Below the pieces are notes generated by a model. The model saw nothing but the letters and a program-made list of their open reading frames with translations, was not told the origin of the DNA and did not search any database. Positions 16,301 through 30,104 of a DNA stretch of 64,000 nucleotides are shown here, piece by piece. The stretch's first letter is position 1. Every line of letters starts with the position of its first letter. Both the position numbers and the translations under genes were made by a program. Location: the NCBI RefSeq assembly GCF_022201045.2, contig NC_068562.1, forward strand, positions 868,001 to 932,000. The letters run 5' to 3'. This DNA comes from Citrus sinensis (Eukaryota; Streptophyta; Magnoliopsida; Sapindales; Rutaceae).

Positions 16301-17980
16301 GTTTCAGGATTTGTAGTAGAAATATAAATTTCACAAGAGAAGAACCCAAAAAAGTTGCTTTTGCATTTTGTCGGGTAATAAGGATCAATAGATTCTGATT
16401 CTTGTAATACAAATTCCAAAGAATTGTTTAGTTGTATCTCGATTTTTTCAAGGGGATTTATTTGTTTAAACTTGTCATAAAGAACATTGTATAAGTAGTC
16501 TGAGTAGACGCTGCAACTGATACGGCCCCCAATAGTTTTGTTCATTATCTACTCACCAAGCTCTGGTTGACAGGATCTGGACACGGAACCAACAAAGAGA
16601 ATAGCTTTGTCTTTCAGAAACCAATAATCTTGAAGCCTGGAATTAACCACATATCACTTCTGGGTGTCACAATTGGTCTTCCGGTAATAATTGTAATTTT
16701 CAGCGTCCGCCTTTCAGTTCTTGATTTTCATTTTTATCCCTAATGAAATAAGTGGGAACTGGTAATAATCTTCTTTGCAATCATTAGGATAGCGGGGTCT
16801 ACTTAGAGCGTAGGTATGCTGGAACTCGAACTGTAGCAATCCAAGGTCTTAATACTGGAACCCTTGATGTTACCTACAGTGAATGGGGTCAAAAGGTAAC
16901 CAGCTGTAATTCATTTTTCAAACAAGGCTTTATTTTGAAACAAGGATTAAATTATCAGCTTTGTGCCGACTACAGGTAGGCTTGGATGGCGAAAAATTTC
17001 AGGTTTACACACAGGAAGGTTCTGATAGGGTAAAATGGAATAAAACTAAGGGATTAGGAGGACCCCTTACATGGTACAAGGTACTGCCTTAAGCAACCTC
17101 TTCGAAGCAATTAAATGCAAATATAAAACTAAACTCGGAATGGAAAAAAGTGTAAGTGAATGTAATCTGGATTCCCTAAAACTCATTTTATTTTCCATTT
17201 CAGACCTATTTTGATGCCCCTGAAGGAAATGATCCTCTTGCAATTGAGGTAGCTACCATGTCTAAAGGTATGGTATGGGTCAATGGGAAAAGCATTGGTC
17301 GCTATTGGGTATCTTTCCTCTCTCCTACAGGAAAGCCTTCGCAGTCTGTGTAAGCATTACATCATATTTGGATCAATTTTGTATATAAAGAAAAATGGTC
17401 TCACACTCTTGTAAATTTCAGGTACCATATTCCAAGAGCTTTCTTGAAGCCAAAAGATAATCTCCTGGCTATCTTTGAGGAAATAGGAGGAAACATAGAT
17501 GGTGTTCAAATCGTAACTGTCAACAGGAATACAATCTGCAGCTACATAAAAGAAAGTGATCCAACACGTGTCAATAATCGGAAAAGAGAAGACATTGTTA
17601 TACAAAAAGTTTTTGATGATGCCAGAAGATCAGCTACCTTGATGTGTCCTGACAACAGAAAGATTCTCCGTGTTGAGTTTGCAAGCTATGGTAATCCATT
17701 TGGTGCTTGTGGTAATTACATTCTTGGAAACTGCAGCGCACCATCTAGCAAGAGAATTATCGAACAGGTTTACCATCTCTCTAGTCTGTGCACATAGACA
17801 CTTTCATTTTACTGCTTTTGTGCTAATTGGTTTTTCTCATTATCGAGCATGCAGTACTGCTTGGGAAAAAACAGATGTGCAATACCATTTGACCAGAATA
17901 TTTTCGACAGGGAGAGAAAGCTTTGTCCGAATGTTCCTAAAAATCTGGCTATCCAGGTACAATGTGGTGAGAATAAATAG
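13392..17980 (+). CDS. Beta-galactosidase, glycoside hydrolase family 35, with C-terminal SUEL lectin domain
   Basis: Plant GH35 enzymes remove terminal beta-galactose from cell-wall polysaccharides and glycoproteins in the apoplast. Many exons (about 18) join into a protein of roughly 830 residues. It opens with a signal peptide (residues 1-24, hydrophobic core [13 protein letters not shown]), followed by [26 protein letters not shown]. The GH35 signature [13 protein letters not shown] holds the acid/base Glu, VLWTENWTA holds the nucleophile Glu, and [22 protein letters not shown] is conserved. Beta-sandwich segments follow, then a Cys-rich SUEL/galactose-binding lectin domain ([27 protein letters not shown] ... 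CLGKNRCAI), ending QVQCGENK with TAG at 17978-17980. Exon 1 (13392-13571) ends in phase 0 at GAG|GTACTT and exon 2 starts at 13676. Catalytic residues are intact. Subgroup wording resembles the BGAL7/11/13/15 set, but I did not fix an orthologue. Confidence 0.94.
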
Positions 17981-18885
17981 AGTCCCCAGTAAGAACCCTT
18001 AGGAGTTTCGGACAGGACTGTAGAAGTGAGATTTTGTGGCGACCTGTAGGTTTTAAACTTACCCAATAAAACCAACCTTCCTTCAGGTCATCTGCATGTG
18101 CCAAGTCATACTGGGTATCCAAAAGCTTCATTTACCAATCTGGTTTCCTTCTAGTGGCTTAAAAAGAGATGTTATTGGTTTGTACAGTTGAATTGCAAAC
18201 AGCATGTTAGGTTCTTGTTTTTCACAATTTAGTTTATTTCAAACTATTTAGAACATTAAACTAAAGAAACAAGCAAGCAAATCTAATCACATTTTTTAAT
18301 ATGGTCGAAACTTTAACGAGAAAGGTACCTAACTATTTGCTCCAGACACAATTCATGGACCCAATGATCTAAGCAGAGTTTTGGCTATTGATCTGATTGG
18401 GGCTCAGTTACTTAGCATTTAGTCCGTCTCCGGAAGTGTCTCAAATTTCGTTAATTCGATTACTCGTCCGTTAAGCCGAAAGATAAATACTGCTGCATTG
18501 TTTCAGCAACTGAATTGGAAAATGATGTTAGAAACTGTATAGACTGGCTCATTGAAGCACCAGATTTTACCATGAAACTATGAAAACACAAACCTAAGGC
18601 CTTTCTATTAGAATTGAAGCCACAGTACAATGGAATAAACGATGAAGCTGAATCGGGAAAAGGAAAAAAGAGAGGTTTTTAATAACCGTGTGCCATAATT
18701 TCTAAAATCAACCCATATAAATTACAGCTTGGTATCTACTTTTCACCATAAAACTTATGAACTCAGATTGCGAAGACATTGTAGCACTGTCAAGGATAGT
18801 GGGCTGAACATCAAAATACATTGCACAATGACCTAGTACAAATTGGGGAGTAGCTGTAAACAAGAGCTCAAACACAGATCTGAAA
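17981..18885. other. Convergent 3' flanks of beta-galactosidase and 3-dehydroquinate synthase
   Basis: Spacer between two converging genes; it should contain both 3' UTRs. Nothing coding is evident. Confidence 0.6.
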
Positions 18886-22061
<3,176 letters not shown>

Positions 22062-22892
22062 GGAATAGGGTCGAGTCCGGGTATTGGTTCGGGGATTTTG
22101 TGTTTGGTGAGTGGATTTGAATTTAAAGTTGTGTTTGAGTTGCGGGGTTTTGTTGAGAAAGAAAGGAATGAGAATCGGAGATGTGTCGGGGTAGGTGAGG
22201 AATGGCGCGACTGGTGTGCGCCGTTAATTGACGGACTAGTGGGTTCTGCTACTGCGAGAATTTGTGAAAATAACTATTCTTCTCTTAAAGGAATAAGTAT
22301 CCAATAGTAAGAATATTATTGAAAAATAATGTTTTTAATTTAATTAATATCTTTTGAATAATACTATAATCTAATTAAAACTTTATTCTTTTTTTTTTTT
22401 TAATCTCGTGTTGTAAATATGAGAATTAGGGGTTTCATTATATTTATAAAGGGGTGTAAATACCGTTGAGAGGACTAATGGGCCGAGCAGCATCACAATT
22501 CAATCATGGCACCAAAAGGTCCAGCTAAAGTTATTGGGCCTATAAGCACTTAGGGCTTAATAGTTCTTTGGATAGGATGCACGTGCCCTTCAATTCAAAC
22601 ACGAGGCGGAAATAAACCGTACGGTACAGATTGTTGATTCAATAAATCAATGATTTTCTTGTCGGTACATCATAACTTTAACCTTCCCCGACGCTTCTCC
22701 TATGCGCGTTCTCAAAAAATACTTAACAAAAACCCCAGCATTTTCCCGCGAAACTTTCCCTCCATAAATACCTCTTGTCCGTTTGCTAGCTCTCTGTTAC
22801 TCTCCCTCCTAAACGCTCCGCTTTGAATGTCTGCTTTTTTGTTTGTCCGTACAAATTCCTAGAGTTAGGGTCTCTTTTGAATACTGGTTACG
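22062..22892. promoter_or_regulatory. Shared head-to-head promoter of DHQS and RAD17
   Basis: The start codons of the two divergent genes are 831 bp apart with no other gene between, so their promoters must share this interval. It contains an E2F-type site near the RAD17 end (see 22741) and an AT-rich middle. Whether expression is coordinated cannot be read from sequence. Confidence 0.7.
22741..22753 (+). promoter_or_regulatory. E2F binding site upstream of RAD17
   Basis: TTTTCCCGCGAAA matches the E2F consensus TTTSSCGC on one strand and is nearly palindromic. It lies about 140 bp upstream of the RAD17 ATG, a usual distance for E2F/DP control of S-phase and DNA-repair genes. Confidence 0.7.
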
Positions 22893-25800
22893 ATGGGGGA
22901 GGAAAATGAGGTGATTGTAATTTCGTCCGACGATGAAGAGTTTGATCTTTCACTGAGTTTAAATCGAGGCTCGGGGAAGTCAAAAAAGACGTCGTTAGTT
23001 ACTCTTACAAACCCTAGGTCCGCGAAGAAGCCTTGTCTGAGAAGTGATGTAAATGAAGTATGCTTTAACTGTTCATAGATTACTGCTTTTCCTTAACTTT
23101 ATTTACTCTGGTTTTTTTTCGAAAATTAAAAATTGAACTCTAATATGTAAATGAACTGCACTTCGTGGGGATGATTGTCAAAGAAAGATTATTTGAGTGG
23201 TTGAAAGTTTCAACTTTTTAGTGACTTTGAACTAATTGCATACGAGTTCTGACCATTGCATTTGCTGCGTTTTTAGATAATTATAAGTAGCTTTGTGATG
23301 GGAGGCTGAAATTTGAGTATGTGGAATGCAGATCAGTTTGTCTTTTGAAAAGTTTGATGAAGTTCTTAATGGGTCCAAGGTATCCAATGGTATGCATTTT
23401 TTGTCTTTTCTTCTTTTACTTATTACAATTTTAGTAGAGATTTTAAGTGATAACTTTAATTTTCTAGTTGTTTGGGGTAATCATGAGTAGCATTTATAGT
23501 GATCCATATGTAATTATTGATTCAAGTTTGAATTTTGCCTCGCTATATCTCATTTATTTTCTTTTATCTTTTTTATATTTGGCATATCAAAGTTATATGG
23601 AATCAGGAAAATGATTCAGCATTGGGAAGTAGCAGCACACAGCAATTATGGACTGACAAATACAAACTTTGTTCATTGGAAGAACCTGATGTTCAGAAAA
23701 AGAATGTTGAACATTTTTTAACTCCCTCAAGATTTGAAGGTTTAGTCAATCCCAAACGTGATTTAGCATTGGGAAGTAGCAGCAGACAGCAACTGTGGAC
23801 CAATAAAAACAAACCTTGTTCCTTGGAAGAACATGCTATTCAGAAAGAGAATGTTGGGCGTTTTTTAACTCCCTCAAGATTTGAAGGTTTAGTCAATCCA
23901 GACCATGATTCAGCATCAGCAAGTAGCAGCACACAGCAACTGTGGGCTGAAAAATATAAACCTCGTTCCTTGGAAGAACTTGCCGTTCAGAGAAAGAAGG
24001 TTGATTTTTTTTTAACTCCCCCAAGATTAGAAGGTTTAGTCAATTTATTTTTATATCCTTTTCAAGTTTATATTGCTTATGACTATCATCTTATCTTTCT
24101 TCCTTCTTACTGCAGGTCGAAGAAGTTAGGGCATGGTTTGAGGAAAGGTTGGGAAATTCAAAGGTAGTTTATTGTTATGAACTACTCCTTTTACATTCAA
24201 GTGCCTTATCCTCATAAATGAAAAAGAAAATAAAAGGCTCAATTATGATTACTTTGAACTTGAAGTTTGAGTGGAGGATAGAGTGTAAGAAACTAATAAG
24301 TTTACATCTTGTTGTTTCCTTTTTTTTTGAGCTTTGGACTTCATAATATTTTATTTACATTGTGAAACTTCGTGGTCTTTAATTTGTGATTTACAGGACA
24401 AATTTAGTACTAACGTTCTTGTCATCACTGGGCAAGCTGGAGTTGGAAAAACTGTATGTTATCTCTCATTTTTTGGCATTTTATTTGAAAATATCATCTA
24501 TTAGGATAGAGGATTGTTCTTGATTATGTGTAAACATAAACATTGTGTTACTTAAAAATGAACCAGTAGGCCTGTGGTTGCATTGTTTCCCTTTCCTACT
24601 TTATGCATATGTGTTGTGCATAAAAGTGGGACTTGGACTTCATACCCTGCAACTTAATCCTGCTCTTTACTGATTACTAGGAAATCTAAGTGACAAAAAG
24701 AAACTTATTGAGAGATGAACAACAATTTGCATAACATTCAATAATGTTATTGAAGAAACAATGCCACTTCTCTTGTAGGCAACTGTCCGTCAGATTGCTT
24801 CTCACCTTGGAGCCAGATTATATGAATGGGACACTCCAACTCCCACAATTTGGCAAGAATATATGCATAATTGTAAAACAGGTATCTCAAGTAAATATTG
24901 TTCATGAAGAGTAAAGTTGAGTGGAATGGGTGGTCCTTTTGAGACTAGGTGTTATTTTTGTTTCTTTTTTAATTTTAATTTTAATTTATTAACATCATTA
25001 AATTAGTTAATTTCTGATGGTGTTCTATGCGGTTCTTTGTTTATTGGTCTACTGGTAGGGCTCGAGTACACATCTAAGTTGGATGAGTTTGAGAATTTTG
25101 TTGAGAGAATAAGGAGGTACGGTTCAACCTCACCGTCCATTCCTGGAGAATCAAAATCATCAGCTATACTTCTAATTGATGACCTTCCTGTGACAAATGG
25201 AAGAACTGCTTTTGAAAGACTTCGACAGTGCTTGCTACTTCTTGTGAGATCAACTCATATACCAACAGCTGTAGTGCTAACTGAATGTGGTAAAGCAGAT
25301 TCAGTTGATAGCACTGCACAGAGTTTTGAAGAGCTTCAGTCAATTCTTGTGGATGCTGGTGCTCGCAAGGTTACTTCTTGAACAGGTGTATTCTTGGATA
25401 TACAATTATTTTTTTAACAAATGCTCATTTAATGCTGCTTTTGGTAATTGCAGGTGGCTCTTAATCCTATCACTAATGGTTCCATTAAGAGGACTCTATC
25501 AAAAATATGCAGACAAGAGCAATATAGTCTGAGCGCAGAACAGATTGATCTGGTAGCACAAGCCAGTGGAGGGGACATCAGACACGCAATTACATCTTTG
25601 CAGTTCTCCTCTCTAAAACAAGATCCAATGCTTAATTTATCGTTATCCATCTCTAAACCCAATTTCCCAGAAGAGAAAGCAGATGGGCACGGTGGATTTT
25701 CTATCCAATTTGGCAGAGATGAGACACTTTCCCTATTTCATGCTCTGGGAAAATTTCTACACAACAAAAGAGAGACTGATAACTTAGTGAAAATGGGTAT

Positions 25801-27387
25801 GCTGTCATTAAGCTGCTTTAAGGGGTTTAAAAAAATTTAAAAATGGGAAGGGATCTCGTAACTACAAAATTTAGTAGTATATGAAGATGGAGATCTTGTG
25901 GCTTTCTAATCTTTTGGACAGTTATGATACTGTTCCCTTATGACTGCAAGAGTTTTCACTTCTGAGCTTATGTTTGTATTGTAGACCAAGACGCATTTGT
26001 TGTGAAGGAGAAGTTCTCTAGATTACCTTTGAAAATGGATGCTCCAGAAAAGGTTCTCTCTCAAGCGCATGGGCAAGCAAGACCTGTTCTTGATTTTTTA
26101 CATGAAAATTGTAAGTTCTTTTATCTGCCTATTGCTCTGGAATTATTTTAGCTTTGTTCCTTTCTTTAAGTATCACACTCAAGAGATGCATGCATGCGAG
26201 CATGTAATTTGTAAGTGCTGTTTTACCTGATGCTACTGCTTTTCCCAACTGTTCTATCATTTTTCATGTAGTTCTAGATTTTATCAGTGAGGATGCAATC
26301 GATGATGCTTGGGCTGTGGCTTCATATTTAAGTGATGCTGACTTACTTCTTGCTTCATTCCGTGGAAGGCTGGTTAGATATAATGAGGCAGACAATGTTC
26401 TACAATCTGCTGCGGCTTCAGTTGCTGCTCGTGGAGTACTATTTGGAAATTCTCATCCAGTGCCTCCTAGGTTTTTTATTTTTACACTTTAATTATTTAA
26501 TTATGAGCAGTGGTATTCATATGGTGATTTATATCAGCAAATTCTTTGAACATGCAGGTGGCATGCTATCCGTAAGCCAAAGCTCTGGCGAGTGGACCAA
26601 TCTTCTCTGCAAAAAAAGGTGGATTTCAAAGTTGTCCATTTGCATTCAACTTTGGTCACTGAAACTGCATTTCCATTATGTAGTAGTAAAGTGCAATTCT
26701 TAACAGGGGACTAATTTTGCTCTTGAGAGGAAATTAGGTTGTTTTATTTATAATTTTATCTACTGGCAAATCATGTTTGGCTACTGCTCTGCAAAATAAG
26801 GGGAGGGGGGAGAGAGACAGAGGGAAATGGAAATTAGATTTGTTCTCTTTGTAATGAAATAGAACAGTGACCTTTTTGGAAGTGTGTCTCCTAGAGGTCT
26901 GATGTTAACACATCTGTGAAGTACATAAATAGAGTTGCACTGGCATGCATTTGGAACTGGAGTTATGTACTTTAACAGTTTTAACTGTCAACTAGTTCCA
27001 CAATCACCAACACAGTTGCTAATTTAATTTAGTAGCAGTAATGGCATCTTTTCTCACTAATTTCAATTTTTACGGACATCATTTTTCCTTTAACTTCTTT
27101 CGCAGAAGGAGTTGCTAAAGAAGAAGTTTATGGCTTGGGATGGATCAATCTCAGCTGATGTTTACAATGGGTCAAGCTCATCTGATGTGTCAGTTCTTGC
27201 GACCGAGTATGCACCTGCATTGAAATGGCTTGGGAACAGAACATCAGTTGGTCTTGAAGCTCATGAGGCGCCAATTCCTGATAATGAAACACAAGATGTT
27301 GACATTTTTGAGGGCATGAGTTTGGATGACCATGAAAGTGAGATATCTAATTATGAATCAGAGGATGACTGGATGAGTGAGATGTAG
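22893..27387 (+). CDS. RAD17: RAD17 cell-cycle checkpoint clamp loader with triplicated N-terminal segment
   Basis: RAD17 replaces RFC1 in the alternative clamp loader that places the 9-1-1 clamp on damaged DNA and activates ATR signalling in the nucleus. The start [20 protein letters not shown] is acidic. The clamp-loader entry motif [21 protein letters not shown] is followed by [35 protein letters not shown] (Walker A, GQAGVGKT). Then come LLIDDLP (Walker B-like), VVLTECG, the lid segment [21 protein letters not shown] with [10 protein letters not shown], and an acidic C-terminus ending EDDWMSEM and TAG at 27387. The exon at about 23612-23999 carries three in-frame copies of a 49-residue unit containing the QLWxxKxKxxSLEE motif, where RAD17 normally has one. 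Exons 1 (22893-23058) and 2 (from 23332) join cleanly; the next junction has two in-frame choices (AAG|GTATCC with 23608, or ATG|GTATGC with 23619). The ATPase core appears intact. Confidence 0.92.
23613..24053 (+). repeat. Three tandem 147-bp units spanning the RAD17 exon 3 / intron 3 boundary
   Basis: Copies start at 23613, 23760 and 23907, exactly 147 bp (49 codons) apart, so the frame is kept. Each unit contains the coding segment GSSSxQQLWxxKxKxCSLEE followed by TTTTTTAACTCCC and TCAAGATTTGAAGGTTTAGT-type sequence. In copy 3 that second part lies in the intron after the donor AAG|GTTGAT (24000). In copies 1 and 2 the last exon base equivalent is T (AATGTTG), and the same sequence is read as protein ([13 protein letters not shown]). 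Confidence 0.93.
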
Positions 27388-28600
27388 AGTGTTTGAAGAA
27401 ACCCTCTGTTTCAAGATTGATAGTCTATTTGTAAATATGTGTTGATCCCGGACACTTGACCGTTTGGGAAAATGCAAAGCGATGTAAATATTTCTCTACT
27501 GGATATCTGAAGACTGAAGTATCCAGCTATATTAATCCTCAGAATTAACTGAAAGTACCGTTGAGCGAGGATGAATTATTTACATGCTGTTAATGATCTT
27601 TGTCTCTGTCTTCTGTTTTTTCAGCATCCGTCGGCTGTAGTATTTTTTCGTTCGGCATCCAGATGAGTTTCGGAGAGCTTGTTTCTTAAAGGAGACAACT
27701 TATGACCTTTTCTTCTATTTTGATCAGCCCTTTGTTTTTTTCTCAAAATTTCCTTCAAGTTTCAAAGGCACAGAAGGGAGGAAAAAAAAGGTAGATATAA
27801 GTAGGGAGAAAATAAATTATGATAGAGCAGAGTAACAGGTGAACGAGGAAGACATTTTGAATTTAAAATGTAACTTATCATGAAATTGCGGGTGTTTATT
27901 GGGGAGAGTTGAAATGGACCGTTGGGGCGTAAACTTTGGTTGTCGACTGGGCCGAAATATAAATAAACGAGAATAGTGGGGCACTGTAGCAATTGATCCC
28001 TTTTGTCCCAAACTCATGGGGCAAAGTAAAGGCAGCATTGTTTAAATTTTCTGTTCTTCACAACTCGAAGGAAAGCGTGGAGTTTTATTTTATTTCTGAC
28101 GGCTTCTTTAGTATAACTGGTCTAAAGTGGGACAAGGAGCAGCTCGAGAATAAATATTCTTGTAACACTCTAGGGTAATCAACATCGGTAAAATACCAAA
28201 GAGATGTTAAGTTTATAAATGTTGATTTACATCTTAGTTGGGTTGACGGAGTATATGAATATCTTAAAAACAAAACTATTTCACAAAACACAGAAGAGAT
28301 GCTTGATTTATAAGGATGACTTCAAAGTATTTCCCTATTATTTTTCATTATTTTGTAAAAAATTTGAAAAAGAAGAGTGAAAAAGAGATTGTTCTGATTA
28401 TTGGTCGGAAATCCATGGACAAGGGTTTTTGAAACACCTCTTCAATGAAAATATAGGAAATAGCAATGATATTAATTCAGAAAAAAAAAAGTACGAAAAA
28501 TCTAGGGCTATGAGCTTAAGAAATCGTTCCCAACTTATTTGTGTGATACTTTTCTCGCCTACTGGTAGATTTATTCTTTCTGCTGAAAACACTTTGGTTA
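27388..28600. other. Spacer downstream of RAD17
   Basis: The RAD17 3' UTR followed by AT-rich sequence. Overlapping minus-strand open stretches around 27762-28038 have no recognisable content. Confidence 0.45.
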
Positions 28601-28612
28601 TTTATTTATTTT

Positions 28613-29351
28613 TTTTAATTTGTGGAGGATATGTGGAAGAATTGGGCACTCTTAATTTCACTCGGCAAAACCTCAATTTGACAACAGATAATGGTGCTGT
28701 ACGCTATAGTTTTGAGCTTAGGAAGGAGCTTGCTTATGTTCTTTTTCGATTGTGCATGACCAACCCTCAGTGAAATTATTTCGGGACATCCCGATGCTAA
28801 AAACATCATGAGTCAATGGCTGCCCAATCTACAAACAACTATGTTTTGTATTCTCTGAGTTGACAACAAATGAGAAACATGACCCATCAGTTGAGTCTCT
28901 TCCTTGTGTAGGTTCATTGGGTGTGATCCAAGAGCAAATGTCATCAGATTACGAGGAAGCAGATGACATAGCAGAAGATCAATAGTTTCTGCCTGGTTCA
29001 ATTGCCATGCGGAAAAGAGGTTGGAAGGGAGTTGATGGTTCTATCGCAGAAGCTAATACAGGAAATGGCAGCTGCTTCAAAGCTGAGAATGGCTGCTTTT
29101 AACTACTGTGATAGCAGATACAGTATTGCAAATGTATCAAATAAGCGGATGCAATGAAATTAGTCGATGCAGAAGTCTATGTTGCTGCTCTGAATCTGTT
29201 CAACAACCCTAATGCAATAAAAACTTTATTGTCTCTCAAATGTGAAAAAAGATTGATTTGGTTGCATAGGAAGTGTGCTAATCCATACAGTGCCTTCAGT
29301 TTTAAGGAACTTTATAGAGTAGTCTTCTACTTGGAGCACATATTGAACTGA
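28613..29351 (+). pseudogene. Decayed remnant of a MYB/SANT-like (At2g29880-type) gene
   Basis: The plus strand carries scattered, frame-broken pieces. One (28992-29150) reads roughly LPCGKEVGRELMVLSQKL, then EMAAASKLRMAAF and YSIANVSNKRM. The next, in another frame (29154-29351), reads KLVDAEVYVAALNLFNNPNA then LLSLKCEKRLIWLHRKC. That order, a short linker helix, then SIxN, then a helix with LDLFxNPxxRxxFLSLKxxxRLxWL, is typical of the C-terminal part of plant L10-interacting MYB/SANT-like proteins related to Harbinger-associated genes. Stops between the pieces show it is not functional. An upstream open stretch (28613-28773) may be the same relic or unrelated. I recall the family pattern and did not test it. 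Confidence 0.4.
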
Positions 29352-30104
29352 ACTTAGGACTTAACTAGTTAGTCCTGTATCTTGTGCATAAATGCACTTT
29401 ACCAGTCAGTCCACTTCATGCATGCTGAACTGACTTTTAACTTTAGTTAGTCCTGTATCTCGTGCGTATGCAACTACACGTAAATGGTAAATCCTCTATT
29501 TGTGTATTGAACTGCCCTAAAACTAGTGCATGTTTTTAGCCAGTCTTGAAAAATGATATTTTGTTTTCGAGAAATTATAGATTCTAGGGAATTCAATCTC
29601 AATTTTATACACCTGTAACAGGTAGCTCACTTGGGGTTCCCTCACCTCATCTGGGAGGGCTGTATTTCTTGCCATCGAACATAAAAGTCATGCCATAAGA
29701 ACCTTCCGGGAAATCACCTCATGACAAATACGAATCAAACAGTGGCAAACAATTCACCTTTTAGAAACACACATAATTGTAAATATATAAATCCTTGAAG
29801 GAGAAGATTCAGTGCATGGAAACGCTTTCCTATTACAGAGAATAACAGGTATATAACATACTACTCACAAAGAGCTGCAAGGAAGTTTCCACCACATCCT
29901 AAACCCAAGTGACTCACACCATTCCCCCTGGATCCCCGTGCATTTACCATATTCTGCACAAAATTTGCAAAGAGATGGGTGCTGTAGGACATCTCTCCGC
30001 TTCAATCTGACAACTGAGTCAGGTATGCATCATCTATACATATAACACCATAAATATCTATAATATATAAATACCACTGCTTATCCTAACTCTAGCATCC
30101 ATTT
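29352..30104. other. 3' flank of the DUF632 gene
   Basis: Non-coding; includes the presumed 3' UTR of the minus-strand DUF630/DUF632 gene. A short phrase (agtcctgtatctygtgc) occurs twice, near 29370 and 29449, suggesting a small old local duplication. Confidence 0.45.
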
